From positions 1,313,044 to 1,377,043 of the forward strand of contig NZ_MEIY01000001.1 of the NCBI RefSeq assembly GCF_001752365.1: a DNA stretch of 64,000 nt, read 5' to 3'. Both the position numbers and the translations under genes were made by a program. The DNA is from Marinobacter sp. X15-166B. Its GTDB lineage: Bacteria > Pseudomonadota > Gammaproteobacteria > Pseudomonadales > Oleiphilaceae. Positions within the stretch are counted from its first letter, which is position 1. The number at the start of each line of letters is the position of its first letter. Under the pieces are notes generated by a model. It was not told where the DNA came from. It did not search any database and saw only the letters and a program-made list of their open reading frames with translations. Of this stretch, positions 17,838 to 27,036 are shown piece by piece.

Positions 17838-19346
17838 TTAGTGGTTGGCGGCCAGCTTGTCGCTGTTCTTGCGCGCCCGTGCTTTCATCAGATTGCGAAT
17901 TTGCCCGTAAAACATGTACAGGATCATCCCCGCGATAATGACCAGCAACACCTGCGAGTATGGGCGGCTGTAGAAGGCGCTGAAATCACCGTCGGTAATG
18001 ACCAGCGCACGCCGGAAACTCTTCTCGATGATCGGCGACAACACCAGCGCCAGAATAAAGCCCGCCACGGAGTAGTCGAGTTTGCGCAGGAAAAACGCGA
18101 CCACGCCCAGCCCCAGCATCAGCCAGATATCAAAGAAGTTACCCGAGGAGGAATACACCCCCATCAGGGAGCTGGCGACGATGGCCGGCGCCAGCAGCGC
18201 GTTGGGGGTGACCAGCGCCTTGGCAAACAGGGTGGTCATGAACCGCCCCATGAAGAACATCCCAATGGTGGTGAATATGAAGCCGATGTACAGCGCGTTG
18301 ATCAGTTCCGGGTTGTTGCGGATCATCTGCGGGCCCGGGGTAATGCCGTGAATGATGAAGGCGCCGGCAATGATCGCAATGGACGCCGACCCGGGAATAC
18401 CCAATGCCAGGAACGGCAGCAAGGCCCCGCCCACCGTGGCGTTATTGGAGGCATCCGGCCCCGCAATACCTTCCGGGTTGCCCTTACCGAAGGTTTCCGG
18501 CTGTCTGGAGAGTTTCTTGACCCCGGAATAGGCCAACCAACTGGAAATCACCGAACCCACACCCGGCAGCACCCCGATGACCGAACCGATGAACGAACCG
18601 GCAAACATGGCTTTCACGGTCTGCAGCATTTCCCGGAAGGTGAGCGATGTCTTCATGTCCTTCTTTTCGAACTTGAACGACAGGTTCATGTTCTTGGTGT
18701 TCATGTTGAGTACTTCAGAGATCGCAAACAGGCCCACCACCACAGCAATCAGGTTGGGGCCTTCCAGCAGGGAGGGGCTGTCCATGGTAAAGCGCGGAAT
18801 ACCCGAGAACAGATCAATCCCCATGGTGCCGACAAACAGGCCCAGGATGACCGAGATCGCGGTCTTGGACACGTTTCCGCCCCCCAGGGTCACCACGGCA
18901 AACAACCCCAGACCGCTCAACCAGAAAATTTCCGGATCGGCCAGCTTGAGGGCAAATCGTGCCACCGGCTCGGAGAAGAAGATCAGCACCGCCCCGCCAA
19001 ACAGACCGCCAAAGGTGGACCCGTACAGGGAATAGGCCAGGGCTTTACCAGGCGACTTGTTTTCCGCCATGGGGACCCCGTCAAACATGATGGGCGCGGC
19101 CATGGCCGTACCGGGTATTTTCAGCACAATGGCCGAGATGGATCCACCGTATTCCGCGCCCTGATACACCGCCAGCAACATCAGAATCGAACTGGCCGGG
19201 TCCATACTGTAGGAAAGCGGCAACAACAAGGTAATACCGATGATCATGCCCAGCCCGGGCAGGGCCCCCAGCAGCATGCCGACAAACAAACCCAGTGCTA
19301 TGGCAAAAAAACTCGCGACAAAGTCAAAACTGGCTAGAATTTCCAT
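17838..19346 (-). CDS. tctA: tripartite tricarboxylate transporter, large permease TctA
   Basis: A 502-residue protein with about 12 membrane segments and the diagnostic GALPGLGMIIGITLLLPLSY near the N-terminus. A second copy of this half-site is visible as GVLPGVGSVISSWLAYS near residue 260, reflecting the two-fold TctA repeat. It moves a carboxylate captured by a periplasmic TctC protein, using an ion gradient. Last gene of the operon and 15 bases after tctB. It is the only TctA in the window, while at least four TctC-type binding proteins are encoded upstream. Confidence 0.93.
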   Translation of the reverse strand: MEILASFDFVASFFAIALGLFVGMLLGALPGLGMIIGITLLLPLSYSMDPASSILMLLAVYQGAEYGGSISAIVLKIPGTAMAAPIMFDGVPMAENKSPGKALAYSLYGSTFGGLFGGAVLIFFSEPVARFALKLADPEIFWLSGLGLFAVVTLGGGNVSKTAISVILGLFVGTMGIDLFSGIPRFTMDSPSLLEGPNLIAVVVGLFAISEVLNMNTKNMNLSFKFEKKDMKTSLTFREMLQTVKAMFAGSFIGSVIGVLPGVGSVISSWLAYSGVKKLSRQPETFGKGNPEGIAGPDASNNATVGGALLPFLALGIPGSASIAIIAGAFIIHGITPGPQMIRNNPELINALYIGFIFTTIGMFFMGRFMTTLFAKALVTPNALLAPAIVASSLMGVYSSSGNFFDIWLMLGLGVVAFFLRKLDYSVAGFILALVLSPIIEKSFRRALVITDGDFSAFYSRPYSQVLLVIIAGMILYMFYGQIRNLMKARARKNSDKLAANH

Positions 19347-19361
19347 CTGATCCTCGCGCCT

Positions 19362-19811
19362 CTAGACGTTTACATACATGAAGTGATTGAAGACGACATA
19401 AAAAGCCACGGAGACGATGACCGCGAACAGCGCGTTCAGCCCCAGGCTCTTTGCGTTGATGCCCACTGAGGCGCGGTAAAACGTCAGCAGCACAAACAAG
19501 AAAACCGCCAGTTGCAGGTAGAAATAACCAAACGTGGACCAGCTCCAGATGAACAGGGCCATCAGCACCACTGTGCCCGCCACCTGCCATGCCATGGGTA
19601 TGCTGAATTCGTGCACGGCTTTACTGAACAGAGACGACACCGCCCCGAGCACACAAAAGCCGATCAGCATCCAGCCAAGAATGCGCGGAAAATAGCCACT
19701 CCCCATGTCGCCACCGAAGCCCGCCGGGAGCTCATAACTTTGGTAAATGATCATGGCGCCGAGGGCCGCTAATGCAATGAAAACGGTTAGGTCGAGTATT
19801 CGGTAGTGCAT
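19362..19811 (-). CDS. tctB: tripartite tricarboxylate transporter, small permease TctB
   Basis: 149 residues with four hydrophobic helices, the normal TctB length. The GSGYFPRILGWMLIGF segment after the first helix is a typical TctB signature (G-x-x-x-FP). It partners the large permease encoded immediately downstream. Confidence 0.88.
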   Translation of the reverse strand: MHYRILDLTVFIALAALGAMIIYQSYELPAGFGGDMGSGYFPRILGWMLIGFCVLGAVSSLFSKAVHEFSIPMAWQVAGTVVLMALFIWSWSTFGYFYLQLAVFLFVLLTFYRASVGINAKSLGLNALFAVIVSVAFYVVFNHFMYVNV

Positions 19812-19940
19812 GGAAGCTCTCCGGAGTCGCTATATTCGCTACGCAACTGACTGAGTGGTTACTGTTTGATGTTAAGGCCGTGCGCCGCCGGTAAGGCGGG
19901 TAGACGGCCTACCCTGTAATATCGTTGGTGATGTCCCGGT

Positions 19941-20696
19941 TCACGCGACCTGATGTCCGCCATCCACACGGATGATCTCTCCGGTCACAAAACTGGCCGC
20001 CGACGACGCCAGATAGACCACGGCACCGGCCAGATCCTCGGGCTTGCCGACCCGTTTGAGCGGAATTTTCTCAATCAGGTGCGGAAACTTCTCGGCCACA
20101 TTGACGTCGTGGAAAGCAGTATCCACGAGGCCCGGTGACACTGCGTTGACACGGATGCCTTCTGCAGCCAGTTCTTTTGCGCAGGCGCGGGTGTAAGCCT
20201 CTACCCCCCCTTTGGCGGCGGTGTAGGCCGAGCCACCGGGTACGCCACCGCTGGCAACCACCCCGGAACTGAAGTTGACGATGTTCGCTCCTTCGCTCTG
20301 ACGCAGCATCGGCAGTACGGCCTTGGTGATCAGAAACATCGATTTCAGGTTGATATCGATGATCCGGCTCCAGGCCTCTTCGGTCATATCGTCAATTTTG
20401 GATTTCTGCGGTGAACCACCGGCGCAGTTAACCAGCACCGAAAGACGGCCGAATTTGTTCTGAATCTCACTCACCATGCGGTCCACTTGCTGGGCGTCGC
20501 TGATATCGCCCAGAACGACACAGGTCTGACGGCCCAGAGCTTCGATTTCCTTCGCCAGGCTCTCGGCTTCGTCCCGTTCATTCAGACCATGAATCACCAC
20601 ATCCGCACCCAGGCGGGCAAATTGCAAGGCTGTGGCGCGGCCGATACCCAGCGTACTGCCGGTGACCCATACAACTTTATCTTTGAAATCAAACAT
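19941..20696 (-). CDS. short-chain dehydrogenase/reductase
   Basis: About 251 residues, a classical SDR: cofactor motif TGSTLGIG (T-G-x3-G-x-G) near the N-terminus, NCAGG, the active-site serine in NFSSG and the YxxxK pair in SAYTAAKGG, and a C-terminal GEIIRVDGGHQVA. The open frame extends to 20783, but AGGAAGAG lies 5 bases before the ATG at 20696, so MFDFKDKVVW is the start. It oxidises or reduces an alcohol/ketone; the substrate is unknown. It lies in the long operon between a tctC gene and tctB. Confidence 0.88.
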   Translation of the reverse strand: MFDFKDKVVWVTGSTLGIGRATALQFARLGADVVIHGLNERDEAESLAKEIEALGRQTCVVLGDISDAQQVDRMVSEIQNKFGRLSVLVNCAGGSPQKSKIDDMTEEAWSRIIDINLKSMFLITKAVLPMLRQSEGANIVNFSSGVVASGGVPGGSAYTAAKGGVEAYTRACAKELAAEGIRVNAVSPGLVDTAFHDVNVAEKFPHLIEKIPLKRVGKPEDLAGAVVYLASSAASFVTGEIIRVDGGHQVA

Positions 20697-20760
20697 ATTT
20701 TCTCTTCCTGTTTGGGGCATCGCGGGTCGCGATCTACCCCGGTGGTGGAGATTGTGGGCA

Positions 20761-20781
20761 GCGGTTGGCCCGGCCAACCGC
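20761..20781 (-). terminator. Intercistronic hairpin between tctC-1 and the SDR gene
   Basis: Perfect 10-base arms GCGGTTGGCC / GGCCAACCGC with a one-base centre and no T-run. It probably adjusts mRNA stability or relative expression rather than ending transcription. Confidence 0.5.
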
Positions 20782-20807
20782 ACCCTTCAGTACCCGGCCG
20801 AACCGCG

Positions 20808-21773
20808 TTATTTGATCAGACCCATTTGCTTGAGCAGGCGTTTGTTGGCCGCACTGCGCTGGCGAATACCTGCTGCGAAGGTCTCACCGTCCTGGTAAAC
20901 CCGCGGCAACCCGGAGGTTTCGTAAAACCTGATCACATCAGGGTCGTCCATGGCCGCCTTGAACGCGTCGTGCAAAATGGCAACCCGGTCGGCCGGGATG
21001 CCCTTGGGCGCAAATACCCCCATGGGAAAGCTGGCGGTTACCGGCGTATCCAGACTCGAACCCACCGGGGTGTCCGCATAGTCGTCGCCCAACGGCTTGG
21101 CATCGGTCAGAAACACCAGCGGGCGAATCTCACCGCCCTGATGCAGGTTGGGCATCGCGAAGCTGCCCATCACCTGGCCACCCAGGACCGCGGCCTGGCT
21201 CGCGGCGTGCCCCTCGAACGGGATATGACGCAGCTTCAGTCCGGTTTTTTCCATGAATTGTTCCATGGCCAAATGCGCGGAACCGCCGGTAGCGCCGGAG
21301 GTGGTGAAGGTGAACTTGCCGGGATTGGCTTCCACGTACTGCTTCCATTGGGCGTAGTTTTCGAATTCCGACGAATCCAGCACGTTGATCGATGCGGGAA
21401 TGTCCAGCACGGCCAGAATCGGCTCAAAGCTGTCCGCCGTCCATCGGGTCCGCCCGTAGTGCTGCATGACCTCGATTGTCCCGCTGGGGCTCAAGCCCAG
21501 GGTGTACCCATCCGGTTTGGCGGCTGCCAGCACGCTCATGCCGATGGTGGTCGCACCGCCCGGTTTGTTGACCACCACCACCCGTTGTTCGTGGGGCAGG
21601 TATTTACCGAGCACGCGGGCAAAGGAGCGCGCAAACACGTCGGTGGTCCCACCGGCACCAAACGGGACAATCAGTTCGATGGGCCGCTGAGGAAAGTTAT
21701 CGGCTGTCGTCAGACCGGGCATTGCCGCCAACAGTGCGATAAGGGCGGCAAACAGCACGTTAATTTTCTTCAT
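20808..21773 (-). CDS. TctC-family periplasmic binding protein (copy 1)
   Basis: About 321 residues. An N-terminal signal peptide (MKKINVLFAALIALLAAMPG, cut near TTA-DN) is followed by FPQRPIELIVPFGAGGTTDVFARSFA, the ligand-pocket entrance of Bug/TctC proteins, and by VVNKPGGATTIG and AAAKPDGYTLG. The C-terminal RSAANKRLLKQMGLIK is also typical. It captures a carboxylated compound in the periplasm for the TctAB permease. The ATG at 21773 gives a clean signal peptide; a frame extension to 21785 adds four residues. It is the downstream member of a duplicated aldehyde dehydrogenase-tctC pair. Confidence 0.9.
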   Translation of the reverse strand: MKKINVLFAALIALLAAMPGLTTADNFPQRPIELIVPFGAGGTTDVFARSFARVLGKYLPHEQRVVVVNKPGGATTIGMSVLAAAKPDGYTLGLSPSGTIEVMQHYGRTRWTADSFEPILAVLDIPASINVLDSSEFENYAQWKQYVEANPGKFTFTTSGATGGSAHLAMEQFMEKTGLKLRHIPFEGHAASQAAVLGGQVMGSFAMPNLHQGGEIRPLVFLTDAKPLGDDYADTPVGSSLDTPVTASFPMGVFAPKGIPADRVAILHDAFKAAMDDPDVIRFYETSGLPRVYQDGETFAAGIRQRSAANKRLLKQMGLIK

Positions 21774-21856
21774 AAAATATTCCATTCTATCGTTACATCA
21801 ATGAGTTAAGTTAAGGTCACCGTTCTCTCTTGTTGTTGGTTCGTTGACAGACGCGC

Positions 21857-22384
21857 TCACACGCTGAACCACCAGGGTGATGGCTGGCGGGCGCGATTGC
21901 TGAGCAGCGCTCTCTTGCGGACAAAGCGTTTGATCGATTCGGCGCCGGTGCGGGAGCCGCCCAGACCGGAACACTTGAACGCCGTTTTTTCCGGCACATA
22001 GTCACCGCCACTGACGTGCGGCGCCAGACCGGCGTCGTTGATGCTGATGCCACCGGCGTGAATTCTGCGGGCGACGTCCGCCCACTGGTCAATCCAGCGG
22101 GGCGGCAAATCCACTTCCCGCTCACTTTCACGGAACCGACCGGTGTCCGCACACACCGCGGCCAGCAATTCCGGCCGTCGGGCTTTCAGCCGTTCGCCCC
22201 AGGCCTTGAGCACCCGGATCCGGCCTTCGAGCCCCATGGCGTGCCACTGGACCTGCGCGGTACGGGCGCGAGTGCAGACCGCGGTCAGTTCGTCAACGGC
22301 CGTCGGGGTGAACTGATAATCCACCGCACCGGTTCTGGGGTTGCGAACGTTCATGGCGGTGGCCGCGCCCGTTATCTGATGCAT
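21857..22384 (-). pseudogene. Internally deleted aldehyde dehydrogenase (lacks catalytic domain)
   Basis: A 175-residue open frame matching only the first ~110 and last ~70 residues of the intact aldehyde dehydrogenase at 23448-24893. The N-terminal part runs through RFRESEREVDLPPRWIDQWAD and is joined in frame at VARRIHAGG to the C-terminal NDAGLAPH...PSPWW part. About 306 residues are missing, including the PWNFP asparagine, the ELGGK glutamate and the active-site cysteine, so it cannot be an aldehyde dehydrogenase. Start codon, ribosome-binding site (GAGG) and stop are intact and the join keeps frame, so a 175-residue protein could still be made. It directly precedes tctC-1, like its parent precedes tctC-2. 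Confidence 0.85.
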
Positions 22385-22400
22385 ACTCGCCTCGTCCCGA

Positions 22401-23368
22401 TTACTGGATCAGACCCAGTTGCTTCATCAGACGTTGGTTGTCCGCACTGCGCGCACGAATGCCCTCGGCGAAGGTGGCACCGTCTTTGTAGACCTGGGGT
22501 AACCCGGAACTCTCAAACACATTGATCACCGCAGGATCGTCCATGGCCGCCTTGAACGCGTCGTGCAAAATGGCCGCCCGTTCAGCGGAGATGCCCTGGG
22601 GCGCGAACACCCCCATGGGGAAGCTGACGGTCACCGGAATACCCAGCTCCGAACCGAATGGAATGTCGTCGTAGACCTCCCCCACCGGCTTGACGTCGGT
22701 CAGAAACACCAGGGGGCGAATGTCGCCGCCCTGATGCAGATCGGGCATGGCAAAGCTGCCCATCACCTGACCACCCAACACGGCCGATTTGCCGGCCGCC
22801 GCGCCTTCAAACGGCACATGGCGCAACTCCACCCCGGTTTCTTCCATGAACCGTTCCATGGCCAGGTGGGTGGCGTTGCCGGTACCGCCGGAGCTGGTGA
22901 AGGTGAACTTGTTCGGGTTGGCGTCCACGTACGCTTTCCACTGGGCGTAGTCTGTAAACTCGGAATCATTGAACACGTTGATCGACGCGGGCACATCGAG
23001 GACCGCCAGAATCGGTTCAAAATCGTCCACCGACCAGCTGGTGCGCCCGTAATGCTGCATGATTTCCATCGTGCCACTGGGGGTAAAGCCCAGGGTGTAG
23101 CCATCCGGCTTGGCGGCTGCCAGCAGGCTCAACCCGATCGTCGCCGCGCCCCCCGGGTTTATTGACCACCACCACGCGCTGCTCGTTGGGCAGGTACTTG
23201 CCCAGCACGCGCGCAAAAGAGCGTGCAAACACGTCCGTGGTCCCCCCAGGCGCCAAACGGCACCACCAGCTCGATGGGGCGCTCAGGAAATTCTTCCGCG
23301 GTGACGAGACCGGGGATGGCCATGGTGATTACGGTCAACGCCGCAAACAGTACTTTGAATGGGTTCAT
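22401..23368 (-). pseudogene. TctC-family binding protein (copy 2) with two frameshifts
   Basis: The parts of a complete ~321-residue TctC are present but in three frames. The signal peptide and FPERPIELVVPFGA run in one frame from the ATG at 23368; GTTDVFARSFARVLGKYL to VVVVNKPGG follow in a second; AATIGLSLLAAAKPDGYT to the C-terminus in a third. The breaks are an extra base at 23248 beside a six-base C-run and an extra base in the C-run 23149-23154 (G-runs on the coding strand). It is roughly 70 percent identical to copy 1. It is either a recent pseudogene or a gene with two homopolymer sequencing errors. Confidence 0.8.
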
Positions 23369-23412
23369 GAGAACGTCTCTACCTTGTCGTTGTCCGTCAC
23401 GCAAAACGCCCC

Positions 23413-23439
23413 AGGCCCTGCCGCTCAGCGGCAGGGCCT
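23413..23439 (-). terminator. Very strong intercistronic hairpin after the aldehyde dehydrogenase
   Basis: Perfect 12-base arms AGGCCCTGCCGC / GCGGCAGGGCCT around a 3-base loop, between the aldehyde dehydrogenase stop and the tctC-2 start. A short TTTT follows about 6 bases downstream on the minus strand, so partial termination is possible. Confidence 0.6.
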
Positions 23440-23447
23440 GACGGGTT

Positions 23448-24893
23448 TCAGACCTTGTACCACCAGGGTGAGGGCTGCTGGGAGCGATTGGACAGCAGCG
23501 CCCGCTTGCGCACAAAACGCTTGATTGATTCGGCCCCGGTGCGGGACCCTCCCAGGCCGGAACACTTGAACGCGGTTTTCTCGGCCACGTCTTTATCGCC
23601 GATGAAGTGCGGCGCCAGACCGGCGTCGTTGATGCTGATGCCGCCGGCATCAATCCGGCGGGCCACCGCCAAGCCTTCTTCCTCGGTACCGGCAAATACA
23701 CAGGCGCTGAGGCCGTAGTCCGAGTCGTTGGCCAGGGCCACCGCTTCGTCGGCGTCTTTTACCTTCATCACCGGCATGACCGGGCCGAAGGTTTCTTCCA
23801 CCATGATGGTCATCGAGTGGTCCACACCAACGATGACCGTCGGCCGGCACCACAGACCGCCGCCCTGTTCCTCAATGTCCCCGCCGGTCAGACATTCGGC
23901 GCCTTTACCCTGGGCATCCTGCAGGTGGTTCAGAATGATGTCCGCCTGGGGCTCAAAAATCAGCGGACCAATATCGCCCTGTTTGATGTCGGGGAAATTC
24001 AGGGTGATTTTCTTGGCCTTCTCAACCAGTTTCTCCACGAACTGCTCGTACACGGATTCGACCACATAGATCCGTTCTACCGAGAAGCACTGGTGTCCGG
24101 CGCCCATGATGGAGCCGGTCAGAATGGCCGAGGTCGCGCGCTCAATATCCGCGCTGGCCAGTACGATGGCCGGGTCTTTCCCGCCCAGCTCGGTGAACAC
24201 CGGAATGAACCGCTCCGCGCCCCGTACCGCAACCTTGCGGCCGGTTTGGGTGCTGCCGGTGAAGCAAACCATATCCACCTGATCAATCAACGCAGCACCC
24301 ACATCCCCGGCACCGCGCACGTACACCAGCAGGTCTCTCAGAACCTCACACTCTTCAATGGTGGCCATCATCGGATCGATGAAGCGGGGGGTCACCTCAC
24401 TGGGCTTGATGACCACCGCACAGCCGGCAATCAACGCCGGCACCGCATCCATCAGGGACAATGCACAGGGGAAGTTCCACGGGCTGATCACCCCCAGCAG
24501 CGGGTAAGGCGAGTAGTCGTCAAACGAGGTCACCAGCGGGTTGGCCGTCTGCTGGGCTTCCGAGGCCAGCGACTGGCGCGCGGCGTCCGCCCACTGGTCA
24601 ATCCAGCGGGGTGGCAGATCCACTTCCCGCTCACTTTCGCGGAACCGACCGGTGTCCGCACACACCGCATCCAGTAATTCCTGCCGCCGGGCCTTCAAGC
24701 GTTCGCCCCAGGCCTTGAGCACCTTGATGCGACCCTCGAGACCCATGGCTTCCCACTTGACCTGCGCCTCACGGGCGCGGGAGCAGATCAAGGCCAGTTC
24801 GTCAGCCGTCGTCGGTGTGAATTTATAATCCACATCACCGGTTCTAGGGTTGCGGACCTCTAGTGTGTTCGCTGCACCTGTTCCCTGATTCAT
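23448..24893 (-). CDS. NAD(P)-dependent aldehyde dehydrogenase (intact copy)
   Basis: About 481 residues with intact catalytic residues: SPWNFP (oxyanion N near 140), FTGSTQTGR (cofactor loop), TELGGKDP (glutamate near 235) and AGHQCFSVER (cysteine near 269). It oxidises an aldehyde to an acid; the substrate is not known, but the neighbouring oxygenases generate aldehydes. An upstream ATG at 24911 lacks a ribosome-binding site; the ATG at 24893 aligns with the start of the deleted copy and has GGGG at suitable distance. It is the parent form of the duplicated pair aldehyde dehydrogenase-tctC. Confidence 0.88.
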   Translation of the reverse strand: MNQGTGAANTLEVRNPRTGDVDYKFTPTTADELALICSRAREAQVKWEAMGLEGRIKVLKAWGERLKARRQELLDAVCADTGRFRESEREVDLPPRWIDQWADAARQSLASEAQQTANPLVTSFDDYSPYPLLGVISPWNFPCALSLMDAVPALIAGCAVVIKPSEVTPRFIDPMMATIEECEVLRDLLVYVRGAGDVGAALIDQVDMVCFTGSTQTGRKVAVRGAERFIPVFTELGGKDPAIVLASADIERATSAILTGSIMGAGHQCFSVERIYVVESVYEQFVEKLVEKAKKITLNFPDIKQGDIGPLIFEPQADIILNHLQDAQGKGAECLTGGDIEEQGGGLWCRPTVIVGVDHSMTIMVEETFGPVMPVMKVKDADEAVALANDSDYGLSACVFAGTEEEGLAVARRIDAGGISINDAGLAPHFIGDKDVAEKTAFKCSGLGGSRTGAESIKRFVRKRALLSNRSQQPSPWWYKV

Positions 24894-24953
24894 ACTCCCC
24901 CCGTTGTACATGTGATTAACGTTGCTGAAACTGCGGTTGCTGATGCGGGCCGG

Positions 24954-25925
24954 TTATTTGATCAGCCCCAATTGCGTCAACAGCCTCTTGTTTTCGGCGC
25001 TGCGCTGGCGGATACCCCGGTCGAGCGCGGCGCTGTCCCGGTAGATGATCGGCAGGCCGGAAGTTTCAAAAAATGCGATTATGGCCGGGTCATCGAGGGC
25101 CTCTTTAAACGCATCGTGAATAATGTTCAGGCGCTCTTGCGGCACTCCCTTGGGGGCCAGAATGCCCATCGGAAAATCCGAGCTGAAGGGAATACCCACA
25201 TCCCGGGCGTGGGGCACATCGGTGTACACCTCACTGGTGGGCCGTGCCTCACTCAGGAACAGCAGCGGTTTGACCTCGCCGCCTTTGTGGGTGTCCGGGA
25301 TGGAGAAGACCCCCATGGTTTGCCCCCCCAGCAGCGCGGCCTGACCGGCGGCCTGACCTTCAAACGGAATGTGGCGCAGATCCACCTCGGCAATTTCCGA
25401 AAACATTTCCATCGCCAGGTGTGTGCCGCCCCCGGTACCGCCGGACGTGGAGTAGGTAAATTTGCCGGGATTGGCTTGGACAAATTCCAGCCACTGCTCG
25501 TAGTTTTGCAGCTCGGACGAGGCAAGCACATTGATGGCTACCGGGATTTCCAGAAACGACATCACCGGTTCAAAGTCGTCCAGGGTCCAGGTGGTGCGGC
25601 CCTTGTAATGGGGCATGACTTCGATCACCCCGACGGGCGCGAAGGCCAGGGTGTAGCCGTCCGGTTTGGCGGCCGCCACTATGCTCATACCAATGGTGGT
25701 GGCCCCACCGGGCTTGTTGACAACCACCACCCGTTGCTCGTTCGGGAGGTACTTGTTGATCACACGGGCAAACGAGCGCGCAAACACGTCGGTGGTGCCG
25801 CCGGCACCAAATGGCACGACTAATTCAATGGGTCGTTCGGGAAAGCTGTCGGCTTGTACAAGCCCGGAAAAAACTGAGGTTACGGACAGTAGAACAGCGA
25901 ATACAGTGTTTTTTATGTTCATCAT
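24954..25925 (-). CDS. TctC-family periplasmic binding protein (copy 3)
   Basis: 323 residues with a signal peptide (MMNIKNTVFAVLLSVTSVFS, cut after QA), then FPERPIELVVPFGAGGTTDVFARSFA, the conserved TctC pocket entrance, VVNKPGGATTIG, and the C-terminal RSAENKRLLTQLGLIK. Two adjacent ATG codons (25925, 25922) are possible starts. It is probably one of several alternative binding proteins feeding the single TctAB permease encoded downstream. More divergent from copies 1 and 2 than they are from each other. Confidence 0.9.
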   Translation of the reverse strand: MMNIKNTVFAVLLSVTSVFSGLVQADSFPERPIELVVPFGAGGTTDVFARSFARVINKYLPNEQRVVVVNKPGGATTIGMSIVAAAKPDGYTLAFAPVGVIEVMPHYKGRTTWTLDDFEPVMSFLEIPVAINVLASSELQNYEQWLEFVQANPGKFTYSTSGGTGGGTHLAMEMFSEIAEVDLRHIPFEGQAAGQAALLGGQTMGVFSIPDTHKGGEVKPLLFLSEARPTSEVYTDVPHARDVGIPFSSDFPMGILAPKGVPQERLNIIHDAFKEALDDPAIIAFFETSGLPIIYRDSAALDRGIRQRSAENKRLLTQLGLIK

Positions 25926-25967
25926 AATTGTCTTTCTTATTGGATGGTTTTTTATCGTGCATTTGCT

Positions 25968-26001
25968 GACGGGCGGCTCCTGGAACGGCGAACCGCCCGT
26001 C
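25968..26001 (-). terminator. Intercistronic hairpin between tctC copies 4 and 3
   Basis: Arms GACGGGCGG / CCGCCCGTC with a 16-base loop and no T-run, just after the tctC-4 stop. It resembles the other hairpins that separate cistrons in this operon. Confidence 0.45.
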
Positions 26002-26018
26002 GGTTGAAGTCCCGACGA

Positions 26019-26981
26019 CTAGATCAGCCCCAGCTGCTCGAGCAGCCGCTTGTTCTTGGCACTGCGCTCGCGCATGCCCTCGCCCAGGGTTTCTCCGTCC
26101 TTGTAGGTCCGCGGCAAGCCGGCGGTGTCAAAGAACTTGACCACTTCCGGATCATCCATGGCCGCTTTGAACGCGTCGTGGATAATCTTCAAGCGCTCGG
26201 GAGGTACACCCTGCGGGGCCAGAATGGCCATCGGGAAACTGGCCGTCACCGGGACACCCGCCTCAGTGGCGGTCGGTATATCTTGGTAGACCTCACTGAG
26301 CGGTCTGGCTTCGGTCAGAAACACCAGCGGCCGAATCTCGCCGCCTTTATGAATGTCGGGGATCGAGAAGGTGCCCATCACCTGGCCACCCAGCAGCGCA
26401 GACTGGGCTGCGGCTTGTCCCTCGAACGGAATATGGCGAACCGCCAGTTCGGACACTTCCGAAAAGTACTCCATCGCCAGATGGGTCGACGCCCCCGTTC
26501 CGCCGGAAGTGGCGTAGGTGAACTGGTTGGGATTTGCACTGGCAAATTCTTTGAACTGCTCGAAGTCCTTGATGTCGGAATCCTTCCGAACATTGATCGA
26601 GGCGGGAATCTCCAGAAACGACATCACCGGTTCGAAGTCGTCCAGCGACCAGCGGGTGCGGCCATAATGGGGCATGACTTCCAGCGTGCCGCTGGGTGTG
26701 AACGCCAGGGTGTAGCCGTCTGCTTTGGACGCCGCCACCAGACTCATGCCGATGGTGGCGGCACCGCCGGGTTTGTTCACCACCACGACCCGTTGTTCGT
26801 TGGGCAGATATTTGCTGATCACCCGTGAGAAGGAACGAGCAAACACATCGGTGGTGCCACCTGCTCCATAGGGTACAACCAGTTCAATGGGCCGTTTGGG
26901 GAAGTCCTCGGCAACCGCCCAACCGGGCAGTGCGCACGCGGCCGCAAGAATGATCGAGAGTATGGTCTGTGTTGTTTTCAT
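26019..26981 (-). CDS. TctC-family periplasmic binding protein (copy 4)
   Basis: 320 residues; signal peptide MKTTQTILSIILAAACALPG cut near AVA-ED, then FPKRPIELVVPYGAGGTTDVFARSFS, VVNKPGGAATIG and the C-terminal RSAKNKRLLEQLGLI. The first tctC copy in the transcript, immediately after the alpha/beta hydrolase genes. The presence of four related binding proteins with one permease pair suggests a transporter with interchangeable receptors. Confidence 0.9.
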   Translation of the reverse strand: MKTTQTILSIILAAACALPGWAVAEDFPKRPIELVVPYGAGGTTDVFARSFSRVISKYLPNEQRVVVVNKPGGAATIGMSLVAASKADGYTLAFTPSGTLEVMPHYGRTRWSLDDFEPVMSFLEIPASINVRKDSDIKDFEQFKEFASANPNQFTYATSGGTGASTHLAMEYFSEVSELAVRHIPFEGQAAAQSALLGGQVMGTFSIPDIHKGGEIRPLVFLTEARPLSEVYQDIPTATEAGVPVTASFPMAILAPQGVPPERLKIIHDAFKAAMDDPEVVKFFDTAGLPRTYKDGETLGEGMRERSAKNKRLLEQLGLI

Positions 26982-27036
26982 AGGACGCTCGTTGTTCTCT
27001 GGGTGATTTCAGGGGGTGTGCGTAAGCTGTCGCGGG

